NCBI GenBank assembly: GCA_027627225.1
Contig: CM051029.1
Location: 11,083,715 to 11,147,714, forward strand
Direction: 5' to 3'
Length of the DNA: 64,000 nucleotides
DNA from: Congeria kusceri
Lineage: Eukaryota > Mollusca > Bivalvia > Myida > Dreissenidae
A program made the position numbers and the translations under genes. Under the pieces are notes generated by a model that searched no databases, was not told where the DNA came from, and saw only the letters and a list, made by a program, of their open reading frames with translations. Of the stretch, positions 26,355 through 38,049 are shown piece after piece (the first letter of the stretch is position 1; each line of letters begins with the position of its first letter).

Positions 26355-26631
26355 ACGATTGAACAAATACTTAAACTTGCCAAGAAAAGCTAACAGGCAT
26401 TTTTAAACTTTTCAATATGATATATATGATTAAAAATTTGATCCTGTTAAATCACTAAGCTATCTCGCAAACGGACAATCAGAAATATTATTATTATTAC
26501 AATTGAACAAATACTTACGCTTGCCAGGAAAAGCGACGGCTATTTTAAAACTTCAATATAATACATATCATTAAAAATTTGATCCTGTTAATTCACAACG
26601 CCATCTCACAAACGGACACTCGGAAATATTA
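26355..26631 (+). repeat. Tandem duplication, two ~135-bp units
   Basis: Unit 1 (26,355-26,490) and unit 2 (26,499-26,631) both start with ac(g/a)attgaacaaatactta, contain ttaaaaatttgatcctgtta, and end with gaaatatta after a caaacggaca block. They are separated by an (ATT)n scar. Divergence is of the order of 12-15% by eye. Confidence 0.8.
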
Positions 26632-27403
26632 AAACGAATAATGTAATACATTGCCTCATTTTAAAACATAATTTGACGTCGTCGAACGTCATTTTGTTCA
26701 CATAAACACTATGCAATTGAACGCGTGACGAGTACATGGCGACATAATTTTCGCGCGCCTTTATGGTGAAACACACGATTTGTACTTGGAGACACATCAA
26801 CGTATATTTTATGTCGATTAAGAGCCGCGTTTTCAAGTATTTAGTAGCAACGTTGATGTTTTCGGCTTTTATTATTCGCATGTAGTATAACTGTATAGAA
26901 AGATGTGTATTGTAGAGATGTTGTTGTGTTTTCGCAGCCCCCCAAAAATAATGAAATACACATTTTTTGAAACAACTTGCTGTCATAAGTTAATTTAAAG
27001 GCGAAACAACGGAGTCAAACGTTACAATATCCTGGGGAGGAGGGAGTCCAGCTGATATTTTTTCGCTCGCGGGGGGGGTGGGGGTGTCAGGGATGCCGAC
27101 ATACCTTCAAAAATCCTTCGGGAAATGCTAAATACGGTTTGTAAAGTGTAGAAGTGTAGAAACATTACTTTTCTTGTTTACTGTATGATGCAAAAATATC
27201 TTCGGTGCAAAGTTTTGATGTTTTTAAATGTGTTTTGATTTGGCGGTATCATAAATTGACGCAATTTGCCAAATGAAAATTATAACCAAAAGATTCCTTC
27301 CCACTTTTCTTATATTAAAAGTTGAGAGAAAGTTGTGATTTTTATGTCGCACTTTCGTTTTTCTCCCGGTCGTATGGTTTTGCAAGTTCTTTTAAAGTCC
27401 TAT

Positions 27404-27654
27404 TCACTCACTCACTCACTCACTCACTCACTCACTCACTCACTCACTCACTCACTCACTCACTCACTCACTCACTCACTCACTCACTCACTCACTCACT
27501 CACTCACTCACTCACTCACTCACTCACTCACTCACTCACTCACTCACTCACTCACTCACTCACTCACTCACTCACTCACTCACTCACTCACTCACTCACT
27601 CACTCACTCACTCACTCACTCACTCACTCACTCACTCACTCACTCACTCACTCA
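27404..27654. repeat. Perfect (CACT)n tetranucleotide array
   Basis: 251 bp of uninterrupted tcac/cact, about 63 units. The plus-strand frame reads repeating SLTH and is an artefact. A perfect array this long implies high instability. Confidence 0.98.
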
Positions 27655-28205
27655 ACCACGTAACCACTCAACCACTCAACCACTCGACCATTTAACCACT
27701 CGTCCACTTAACCACTCACTCAAGCACTATACCACTCAACCACTATACCACTCAACTAATCAACCATAAGCTACTCAATCACTCAACCACTCAACCATCA
27801 ACCACTAAATCACTCAACCACTCAACCACTCAGTCAATCACTCAACCGCTTAACCACTCAATCTCTCAATCACTCAACCACTCAACCACTAAACCACTAA
27901 ACCACTCAACCACTCAGTAAATCACTTAACCACTTAACCACTCAACCACTCAATATCTCAACCACTTACCCACTCAATCACTCACTAATCCATTCACTCA
28001 ATCACTCACTCAATTACTCAACCACTTAACCACTCGACCTCTTAACCACTCACTCAACCACCAACCACTTAACCATTCAGCCACTGAACCTTACAGTCAA
28101 CCACTCAACCACTTAATTACTCGACTACTTAACCACTCACTCAACAACTCAAACACTAAACCACTCGACCACCTAATCACTCACTCAGCCAATCACTCAA
28201 CCACG
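27655..28205. repeat. Decayed 8-bp (CACTCAAC)-type skirt of the CACT array
   Basis: About 550 bp of aaccactcaaccactc-type words with frequent substitutions and length changes, continuous with the perfect array. The asymmetry (perfect on the left, decayed on the right) suggests that expansion is recent and one-sided. Confidence 0.9.
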
Positions 28206-31200
28206 CATATATTCACACATACAACTACCGTCATCCATACATTATGCATATACGCGTTTCAGTCTATACACTGTAGTTTTTTCCGTGTATATATCATGGC
28301 TTTAACTGCTCCTTTTCTGGTAATTACTGCATATCTGTATATCAATCCCACTATAAATACGAATATATTCTGTTTTCCTCTGTACCTGTCCATAAAGACT
28401 TGTGAACATTTTTCTTAGCTAATATAATTAAGCAAACCGTCGACTCAACAGTTTATTATTTAGTGCATAAAATTGGTACTTGGTATCATTGTTTGTAACT
28501 ATTTTGCGTAGAAAAGAAAAATACTATAAATATCAATTCAGCACAGCAAAGATATATGGTATACATGGTTTTGCAATTATTGTTATTCAATCAATTTATA
28601 TTTACTTATTCCGCGGAAGGGTAGAAATGGAAAAGCTTAATCTAACAGCCGTTTTTGTTTTTTTTAACGGTAAGACACTCAGGGTCAATATTGACATAAC
28701 TTTAATAATGTATGTTCAATGAAATCATATTGCAATGTATCGAGGGTTCTATCCAAGTCCATTAACATTAGTAACGCGTGTGTTTTGTTATGTTTTACTA
28801 AATGCATGATATCGTCTTACAATGTTTTCGTTTTTCGTATATAACGTTCAACAAGGGACAAACTCAGTTTCCTCCATACAATTACTTAATGAACGTTGTT
28901 TATATTTGCAATTTTAAGTTGCATTTGTATTTACTTCATTGCAGCCGTGGTTTATAGTGTCAAGGTAATGTTGTTGGTTTGTTTCGACTGCATGTTTTAT
29001 TCATTGGTTTGGAATACATAATATATTTATACTGAAATCAACTTATAATGCTCATGGTTTAATATTTAACAAAGTATGCTGTCGTCTTCTTACCCTGTTC
29101 TAGGCTTCTTTTTCTTTTCAATGCATTTACTGTCACGCTCAAAACATGGATTGAATTCCAAAAGCACAAAAGCCCTGCACTGCCCGATGAATATCTTTGC
29201 AAAGCATGAACGTATTTCAAATACCATTATTCACCTTCACGCTTAAGCACAATTGCATTGCCTTTTTGTTTCTCATATGCTATCAGCATAACAGTTGTTC
29301 GATGTTTTCCATTGGGCCTATTGCGCCAATATAAACAATTTCAAGTTCATTATTAGACAATGTATGCTCTTCACTTTATGGTTAGTAAATCTCTTGTGCA
29401 ATATGTAAATTGGAATACAACACTGAGATTTTATTTCACCGAAGTGTAATACATTGACCATATCCTAGGTTTTTTCTGAATAGGTTCAGATTACAGTTTG
29501 ATGGTTTTTGTTCTTTGTGTTTGATTATATATATTGTTGAATGTATCTTTTTATATCACTATGTGAACTATATACACTATGTGCACATTTCGCTCTGTTA
29601 GGACATAGAGTAGCCTGATTTGATTCGAGTATCACTATGTCCGAATGACGTTTCGTTTATATATACTTGCTTCTGTTACACTACAGCAATTGACTACACA
29701 TTAAAAATAAATTCATATGTAACGTTATATGTTATTTGTCGTAATTTATCTCATGAACTTAACATCATATCCATGAATTCTTTGCGACGTAGACTTTAAC
29801 GGATAGACAAATTAAAAATATGACCAACTGAAATGAATATATTTAAAAGTAAAACAACTCGACTGTGTCTACATATGAAATAATGCAAGTTAACTAATAT
29901 AATGGGCTGTTTTAAAATGTTTGGTTTCGAATTCGTCGTTAAATATATATCTTAAATGCCATGTATTATGTAACCGAGATGTTTGCATACTTATTACATG
30001 AAGTGTACAGAATAATGTTTACCTATTTTTATTCGAACCATCAGTGTTTCAATCAATACATTGAAACCATTGCTCAATCCAACCAGGGGAATAAACATGC
30101 ACGCATTTAATATTAAATGAAGTTTATTACCTCCCTCTATATAAGCCAGCATGAGCGGATAATAATACACACAGCTAACGCAATTGTCTCATATTAATGC
30201 GATTGTCTACCGATAACTATCGTGATACTCAACACCACGTTAACCTGTAGTTAAGTAGGTCAAGGTATAGTGCAGAACACGCCGTGCGTTGACATTGCTT
30301 ACGTGAATAATTGCGCTCAAAATATGTCAATACTTCCTGATTGTATAGCAATACCTGGCGAAAGCCCGGTCTTTCGCAATCATTACCCCTGCAAAGTTAG
30401 ATTTGTTTTCAGTGAATGAGGTTTTGCAAACTTGTCTGTATTTTAAGTGTAGTTTACGTGCAACTTTGAAACAGGAAGAATATAACATTTTCATACGAGT
30501 ACATGTACGTAAATTACTATCCCATACCGAGTTAGAGGTTATCGATATGCAGTTAAATATATTTTGAGTTCAAAACTTCCTCGTTAAACGACCATGTATG
30601 ATATTATTCTCCTTGTTATCGTATTCTTCCTTTTACTACAATTGTTGTACACTTCCTTTGATATTACGATATTGTACAATTGTGTCTCACCCAAGAGCCC
30701 TACATGCACATTGCTGCTCTGCATTGTTTCTGTGTATCCGAAACACACTGATCATATGACACAATTGGATGGAAAATTCACAAAAAGCCTAAGATGGCTC
30801 ATGGCAGTTTCCTAAACTACTTAGGATGACATCCTGTAATATATTTGTGTTTTCATTTCCAACGTGTCTATGTGTCATTAAGAACTGGTAAGTAGCTGTA
30901 TTATAGTTTATTGTACTAAAAAGTTAGTGCATGTCATGTTTTTCAACCTTGGCAGTCAATAACATTTTACATTTATTATTAAAATACAATGCAAAAAAAG
31001 TCATTATAAAAATAACGATACATGTTGATAAACTAATTATTTCAATATACAATTCAGTGTCAGCTTTTGCTCGAACACTGTTTTGTTATGTTAGCTGAAT
31101 GTTAGCATTCAAATTAGGCATGCAAACATCGCGGCTAAACATTATACACGGAATTCAGATTTTAATATGAATGATCCTCAGGTTCAAGACAAATAGAGGT

Positions 31201-31861
31201 AGCAGTAAGTTATTTAAGGATAACGTACACGTAGCTTAAGCAACATATTTATAATAAAACATTTACTGAATCATTTGCTGTTTTTTAAAGTCTTTAAACT
31301 GCGTAATTAAGTGTTGTATATTTTATGGCATTGGAGTCATTCCCAATCAGGAGGAGAATAATGTTATGTACATGTAATATAATTATCGGTTGCATGTATT
31401 TAGGTCATGTCTGTATTGATTGTTGTAAACATGTTTGCTTCTTTAGTTACACGCACATGACTAGAGCTATTGATAAACCTCTATTGATAGCTTTATGGCT
31501 GGTATGATAGCAGCTTTTTCTCTTCCCGTAAAACCCTTAATTTTCCAGTTACCCTGCATAAACGTAATATTAATGCTATTTTTGACAGCACGTATTGAAA
31601 ACGCCTAATGCACACAAGTACATACACGTCTCTTAAGCATAAACAAGTTATATCGCAACACAATCGGACAAAGGTACTCTCAAGCATTAAACGATTTCGG
31701 TATTGAAATGTTTTGAAGAAGGCTCAAGATATGTTATATGAATAAAGATACATTATTATACAGAAGAAGTTTAAATGCAATATAGTTGTATCTTAATGAG
31801 ATATTGCACATTGGCACTATGCAGTTATAACATATACTAGACTGCATGACTAAGAGCTCTC
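28206..31861. other. AT-rich intergenic DNA
   Basis: Several 60-80 codon frames occur, for example 28,480-28,722 and 30,594-30,815 on plus, with no recognisable domains. No RNA gene or strong repeat seen. Confidence 0.4.
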
Positions 31862-34372
31862 ATATTTGGTATGTTGCATCCTCTAGTGGTCATCTACAAA
31901 GTTTGTTCAAATTATGCCCATGGGGTAACAACTGGCCGGCCCGGGGGTCACATGTTTTACACTCACACATATTAAATTGACTTAAAAAATCAGAGGTTTC
32001 GTATTTGGTATGCAACACCGTCTAAGAAATCTCTAAGAATATTCAAACTATGCCCCTGGGGTAAAAAGTGAACACGTCCCGGGGGCATCATTCATTTTTT
32101 TAGTAAGACTTAAAAAGCGAAATGACTTTAAAAATCTTCTTCTCTGAAACCGCAAAGTTCAGAGGTTTCGTTTTTGCTATTTAACATTATATAGTGGTCC
32201 TTTACGAAGATTGTTAAAAGTCTGCCTTTGGGGTAAAAAGTGGCCACGCCCTGGGGGTCACATGGTTCATTTAGGTGTTAATAGCAAATGATTAAAAAAA
32301 CAATTCTCTGAAACCGCAAGGCCCAGAGGTTTCGTATTTGTTATGTAACAGCGCGCATAGGCGTCCTCTACAAGGAGTGTTGACTTACCCTGGGGGTAAA
32401 ACGTGGCTACTTCCTTGGAGTCATATGGTTTAAATAGACCTAAATAGCAAAACGATTTTGAAAATCTTCGCCTCTGAAACCTCAATGCCCAGAGGTTTTG
32501 TATTTAGAATGTAATAGTGGTCCTCTACACAGATTGTTTAAATAATGCCCCTGGGGTGAAAAGGAGCCACGCCTGGGGGGTCACATGGTTTATATAGACT
32601 TAAATAGGAAAATGACTTTAAACATATTCTACTCTGAAACCGCAAGGTCCAGAGGTTTCGTTTTTGGTATCTAACATGATATAGTGGTCCTATACAAAGA
32701 TTGTTCAAATTTTGCCCTATGGGTAAAAGTGGCCACACCTTGGGGTTCACATGGTTTAGTTAGACTTCAATAGCAAAATGAACTTTAAAATCTTCTTCTC
32801 TGAAACCGCAAGGCCCAGAGGTTTTGTATTTGGCATGAAACAACGTATACGCGTCCTCTAAGGATTGTTCTATTATGCCCTTGGGGTAAAACGTGGCTAC
32901 TTCCTTGGAGTCATATGGTTTAAATAGATATAAACAGCAAAACGATTTTAAAATCTCCCCTCTGAAACCTCAATACCCAGAGGTTTTGTATTTAGAATGT
33001 AATAGTGGTCCTCTACACAGATTGTTTAAATTATGCCCCTGGGGTAACAAGTGACTACGCCCCGGGGTCACATGTCTTTCAAAGAATTAAATAGTTAATT
33101 GATTTAAAACATCTTCCCATCTGAAACCATAAGACCCAGAGGTTTTGTATTTGGTGTGAAGAATTATGTAGTGGTCCTCTACAATGATTGTTCAAATTAT
33201 GCCCCTGGGGTAAAAAAAGCCCACGCCCTGGTGGTCATATGATTTCAATAGGTTTTATAGCAAGTGAATTTAAAAATCGTCTGCTCTGAAACCGCAAGGC
33301 CTAGAAGTTTAATATTGGGCTTGAAACAGTGTAAAGTAGTCCTTTACAAAGGTGGCTCAAATTATGCCCATTGGATCAAAACTAACCACGCCCCGGGGGT
33401 CACATTGTTTATAAAGACTAGCAAAACTGCTTTTGACATCTTATCCTCTTAAACCGCAGGGCCTAGAGGTTTAGCATTTGTAAGACTCATGGTATAGTGG
33501 TTCTCAACAAAGATTGTTCATATGCCCATAGGTTTAAAACTGACCACGGCCTGGCGGGCAATTGGTTTACAGAGACTTAAATAGCAAAATTACTTTAACA
33601 ATTTTCACCTCTGAAACCGCAAGGTCCAGAGGAGGTAATACATTATATAGTGGTTTTCGACGAGGATTATTTAAATATTACCCTGCGGGAAAAAGTGACC
33701 ACGTCCCGGTGATTATATGGTTAATATCGACTTAAATTGCAAACTGACTTTAAAAAGCTTATCCTCTGAAACCGCAAGGCCAAGAGATATTTTGGTATGA
33801 ACAATCCTATAGTGGTCCTATACCAAGATTGTTCTTAGGGTAAAAAGAAGCTAGGCCCCGATGTCACGTGTTTTCTTTTATGTCAAGTGGACTTTATAAA
33901 TGTTCTCATCGGAAACGGCAGGGCCCAATGATTTTGTATTTGGCCTGGAACATTGTATACTTGTCCTTTACAAAGATTGTTCAAAGTATGCCCCTGTGGT
34001 AAAAAGAAGCCTCGCCCAGGTGTCACATATTTTCTAAAGACTTACATTGCAAGTGGAACTTAAAATTTTTATCCTCTGTAACAACAAGGTCAAGTGAGTT
34101 CGTATTTGATATGTGACATTATATAATGGTCCTCACCACAGATCGTTCAAATTTTGCCATGGTTATGCCCTAAATTATGCCCCTGGGGTAAAAAGTAGCC
34201 AAGCACCCGGGGTTTCTCGGTTTCTATAAACATGTATGGCAAGAGGACTTTGAAAATATTCTTATTTGGTACTGCAAAGCCCAGAGGTTTAATATTAGAC
34301 ATGTAACATGGTATATTGGTCCTCTACAAAGATTTTTCAAATTATGCCACTGGGGTCAAAAGTCAACAATGC
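31862..34372 (+). repeat. Tandem array of a ~163-bp repeat, about 16 units
   Basis: Each unit carries, in order: ctctgaaaccgcaaggccca and gaggtttcgtatttgg; a tatagtggtcctctacaaag block; a ttgttcaaattatgcccctg block with ggggtaaaa; a ccacgccccgggggtcacat block; and an AT-rich tail gacttaaatagcaaaatgac. The 'atgcccctgggg' core recurs near 31,915, 32,047, 32,217, 32,380, 32,545, 32,712, 32,875, 33,034, 33,200, 33,365, 33,525, 33,675, 33,833, 33,990, 34,180 and 34,345. Units diverge more toward the right. Short minus-strand frames inside (32,267-32,485 and 32,538-32,750) are repeat by-products. I associate this repeat with molluscan genomes. Confidence 0.92.
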
Positions 34373-35092
34373 CATAACAGAGTATTTGATTTCAAATGAA
34401 TGGATTATATTTTCTCAGCTACTTTCAGTCACTGTACACTTGTTTCATATGAATACTTGAACAGGTAAACTGTTTATGCTTGTGCATTGTTCAGTAGTCC
34501 CAGACTAATCATGAGTTTGCATACACCAGAAATCTCTCGACATACTCCTTCATGAACTCATGGCAAAACCGGTACTGTGCTTGAATAAACATTCATGAAT
34601 GTAATGAAAATTGTGTACGATTAATTCATGTTATCTTCCATGGTAACTAAGAGTGTTACGCGTATAAGGTAATGAACGTTATATTTACTTTACATAAGAA
34701 ACATATTGACTTAGTATATGCCTAAATGTTTTTATATCACTGTTAAATACATGCTTATCAACAAGTAATAAGGACCACTTTTTAAAAAGGGGTTTGTGCT
34801 TTATTTGAGTAATTATTAGGAGAACTATTAATTTATCATTGAGTCATGTACATACACTTTGTCGTTTCGTAATTCATTTATCGGCTGACACATACTGCAA
34901 CAGTTGTAAACTTGCCTTATACAATTTTGCCTTATAGTAAATGAAACGAAGAACATAATATTGTGTTTAATAGTAAATCATTTAAATGTGTATATTATAC
35001 TACTTTTTAATCCAAACTATAATTTGCAATGGGTCTAGTATGCATGTTTGAAATATAAATTGTCTTGGCATGATTAAAAAGGGATTTAATAC

Positions 35093-35173
35093 CTCGTTTT
35101 GTATGACTTGCTCTCTTCTTCGCCTGATCACTAGTTCATGAGGCCCCTCAGAACAGCCACCAGGCCACTGCGG
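35093..35173 (-). pseudogene. Receptor tyrosine phosphatase-like exon (WPD-loop region)
   Basis: This 81-bp segment is bounded by a good acceptor (gcacgttacag) and a plausible donor (gtatta) and is open for 27 codons. It contains QWPGGCSEGPHELV, then RRR..QV. In protein tyrosine phosphatases the WPD loop reads WPDHGVPxxP followed by a basic stretch; here one residue is missing and the catalytic Asp is absent. Together with the three exon-like pieces upstream on the same strand this supports a decayed or catalytically dead phosphatase domain. The following HC(x5)R active-site exon was not found before the 163-bp repeat array. Confidence 0.4.
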
Positions 35174-35469
35174 CTGTAACGTGCGGTTTAACAGTATTTC
35201 GTTTTGTTTAATTTGGGGCTAACTGCACATTAAATGAAGAACACAAATGTTATCGACACTGACTCACGATTGGACCTTCATACGAAGCTTTTCGATTAAC
35301 ATGCTCAGCATTGCGTCTCTCTGGCAGACATCACATTTTTTAGACTAATTTGTAAATCTAAATATGCGGACTTCGAAACGTACGTGCTGAAAATGAAAGG
35401 AATAATAATTTAAAATAGCATTAGCAGATTAACTTTCTATGCAATCATAAACATCACAACATAATTCCT

Positions 35470-35545
35470 TTATTTTATGGCAATACAAATATATCATGTT
35501 ATTCCGTTATTTCATGGCAATAAAAATATATCATGTTAAATCCGT
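35470..35545 (+). repeat. Tandem duplication, two ~38-bp units
   Basis: The string atggcaata(c/a)aaatatat, followed by catgtta, occurs twice in succession in near-identical 38-bp units. It lies between the phosphatase-like pieces. Confidence 0.75.
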
Positions 35546-35559
35546 TTTTTTTTGGCTTT

Positions 35560-35688
35560 TGAACCTCGACAATGCGTTTAAATATGACGACAGAAACACG
35601 AATATGATTTGTAGTTGTATTGGAGACTTCCGACGCTGTGAACGGTCCAATAACGGTCCTTTCCGCTCTCTGGCATATAGGGCTCCAC
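35560..35688 (-). pseudogene. Receptor tyrosine phosphatase-like exon (KCxxYWP-like region)
   Basis: Starting after an acceptor-like tttag, the minus-strand frame reads FRWSP, then VIGPFTAS, then HIRVSVV. In phosphatases the region KCxxYWP, a GPF-like strand and a following IR-type strand come in this order before the WPD loop, as they do here. Similarity is weak and no donor could be fixed. It is called mainly because of its colinear position between the DYINA-containing and WP-containing pieces. Confidence 0.25.
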
Positions 35689-36160
35689 CTAAACATTTAG
35701 CAAATCATTCATCTATATACTCATGTCGCCAAATATGTACATTGTATATAGTAGGACAAAATATACCAAACGCTAATAAAATGTACGAAACAAAACAATG
35801 TAAAGTATCATACATTACCGATGGTGATCATGTTCTAAATTTAATATTCTGGACATATCGTGTAAAATACGAAACCCCATACTTATTTTTAATTATTGTA
35901 AATTCTTTAATTTTACCTGGTCACCGAGTGTCACAGCGGTCCTAACATAATGGTCGTGTAGCAACCGCATGAAATCTGAATCTGAACTTGTTTTCGCTAT
36001 ATTGGTTAGGATCAACCTGTCTGCCTCTCGAAAGATCTATAATATACACAAATATAGGAGCCTAAAATCAGGACTATATACACTTTGCATTTATGTGCTA
36101 CTTTCAACATGACGCTAATTAGTTTTCTAAATGTGTTTGTATGTAACACGGTTTACTCAC

Positions 36161-36341
36161 CGAGATGTACACGGCGTTTATATAATCAGTGTGCCCCTTG
36201 TTATTCACAGTCATGCTGCGTACAGGGCGATATTTGTCCTCTACAAAATGCATTTTGAACGTATAAACCATTTTGCAAATGTATTCATGTATTAAATGAG
36301 CGAATACATGTGGTTGAGGAACCATATTTAAAAATGATTGT
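36161..36341 (-). pseudogene. Receptor tyrosine phosphatase-like exon (N-terminal, DYINA motif)
   Basis: A 181-bp segment with acceptor (ttgtaatttcag) and strong donor (gtgagt). The open frame includes HLIHEYICKMV and, near its end, EDKYRPVR followed by NNKGHTDYINAVYI. DYINAxYI is a signature of the classical phosphatase domain and the EYI..M segment resembles the first helix. The stretch between them is shorter than usual, so this looks like a diverged or internally deleted copy. Confidence 0.42.
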
Positions 36342-36393
36342 CTGAAATTACAACATGCATACAATATAGCAATATTAACAAAACAAGTCCTAC

Positions 36394-36517
36394 CTGGAAC
36401 AAAGCATGGATCAACATTTGTATTAATATATTCGGGTTTTTCGCCATCTCACACATTAATGCAGTCGCCATCTGTTTCGGCTTCATCCAGATCAGGAATG
36501 TGAGATTGGCATAAATC
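36394..36517 (-). pseudogene. Candidate juxtamembrane exon of phosphatase-like gene
   Basis: 124 bp bounded by a good acceptor (atattctacag) and donor (cag then gtagga). One frame is fully open but hydrophobic and unrecognised. A second frame, broken by one TGA, reads DLDEAETDGDCINV, stop, then KPEYINTNVDP. That acidic stretch with YINT resembles the intracellular linker of bivalve receptor phosphatases. If this frame is the true one, the exon is a pseudo-exon. Confidence 0.3.
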
Positions 36518-37827
36518 CTGTAGAATATAACAAAACGGTAGTGATTATCAGTTGCATTCAATGCATTCATATTTAATTTATTAAAATAATTAACAAACTT
36601 AATCAGATATAATTTAATGAGTTGAATGTGTGGCGTCTATGTGCGTCTTATATTAACGCCGTCTTGAACCTAACGAACCATAATTGTATCATAAAAATAT
36701 TAATAAAAAATAGGTGTGTTCGCAAGTGTCTGCCAAATTTAAACATACTGCTATTTAGGTGTCATTTCATGTGATTATAAAATACATAACTGTTAAATAC
36801 ATGTACAGAAAACACGTGATGTTGTTGCCAACATTTGCAATTACAGCGGCAATATTTGCAAAGTCCTATTAATATTAGTTTTTTTATTCGGAAGTCCGTG
36901 TTTACAGTTGTTAAACATCGGTAGCGTAACAAACACAGATCGATATGCTTAAATAGATCACTAGCTCACAATTGCTGTTTCTCTACATTTAAAACAGGTC
37001 CGAAAAAGGAAAATAAACATACATTTAAAATCATTAATTGTACTTGACCTGTTGTCAAATATAAATGCAATGCAGTTATTTAACGCTGTTTGGGTGGGTC
37101 TCCACTTTTAAGATTGACTGTGTACTAGCACACAGTGCTTGTAAAATTCAAGGAACCGGGAGATTGATTTTATTTTGCTACTGACTGATTAGTTAAACAC
37201 GGATCAATGGCTTAGTAAAGGCACGGTTTACTCTTACTTGCCTTTATTATTTTACCTTATACTCCTTGTTAAGAGAATCGTCTGTGCGATATGTTTCCAC
37301 AAAAGTCTTGTTGGTAAGCACCTCACCCGCAGGGCAAAGAGCTTTACACAACACTACGTGGAGATATAAATACTTATTTAAAAAAAACACGGATACTACA
37401 TATTTAACAATTACTAATAATAATGAAACACATAACGGCTATTTATATTATAGTCATGCGGGTTCAAGAATATTTCAGAACTTATAACACTGAAACGTAC
37501 TTTTAATTTGAGAACTGATTACTGGCAAAGCCAGAAACCACGATTAATACTCCGTATGCCGTGTTTGCATTTTTGTTTATTTATGTTGTTGGGTGTGTTT
37601 GTTTCATTGTGTTTCATACATGTACGGCATAAACAAGGTTATTAATCATATCTATCGATATATGAAACATATACAATCATCTTTTTTTAATTTTACAGTG
37701 GTAAACATAATGCTGTTATCAAACCTTTGTTTGAACCATGTTGGTCCATAGTTACGCATGAACCGTAGTTAAAGATACAATCATCAACAATAACATTTTA
37801 ACACACATTTTATATATACACACAAAA

Positions 37828-37918
37828 TGAAGTTTACTCATTGTGTGTGTTAATAGATACAATAATTTAATATCATTAGATTATTGTATCTATTAACACA
37901 CACAATGAGTAAACTTCA
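37828..37918. repeat. Perfect 39-bp-arm palindrome
   Basis: Arm 37,828-37,866 begins tgaagtttactcattgtgtg and is exactly reverse-complementary to 37,880-37,918, with a 13-bp loop (ttaatatcattag). No mismatch was seen across the 39 bp. It could form a strong hairpin or cruciform. Confidence 0.95.
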
Positions 37919-38049
37919 GTTGACATGAACGACTTTTCAAAAGTGTACGTGTGCTATGTGAACATTCAACAACGTATCTCCAACTAAAAAACAACAACAG
38001 CGGAGTTCAAAGTAAAAAAAAAAAACATTGGATTTATTATCAAATGCGA

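Noticed and set aside
26606..26986. 126-codon minus-strand frame
   Set aside because: Overlaps the end of a tandem duplication and has no recognisable domain or splice context.
27322..27769. SLTH-repeat frames of 113 and 144 codons
   Set aside because: Produced by the (CACT)n array in two frames; no domain on either side.
31862..34372. Regular array considered as CRISPR-like
   Set aside because: Units are contiguous 163-bp tandem copies without unique spacers, in a eukaryotic repeat context.
35496..35945. 149-codon plus-strand frame
   Set aside because: Starts inside a local tandem duplication, has no recognisable domain, and lies antisense to the phosphatase-like pieces.
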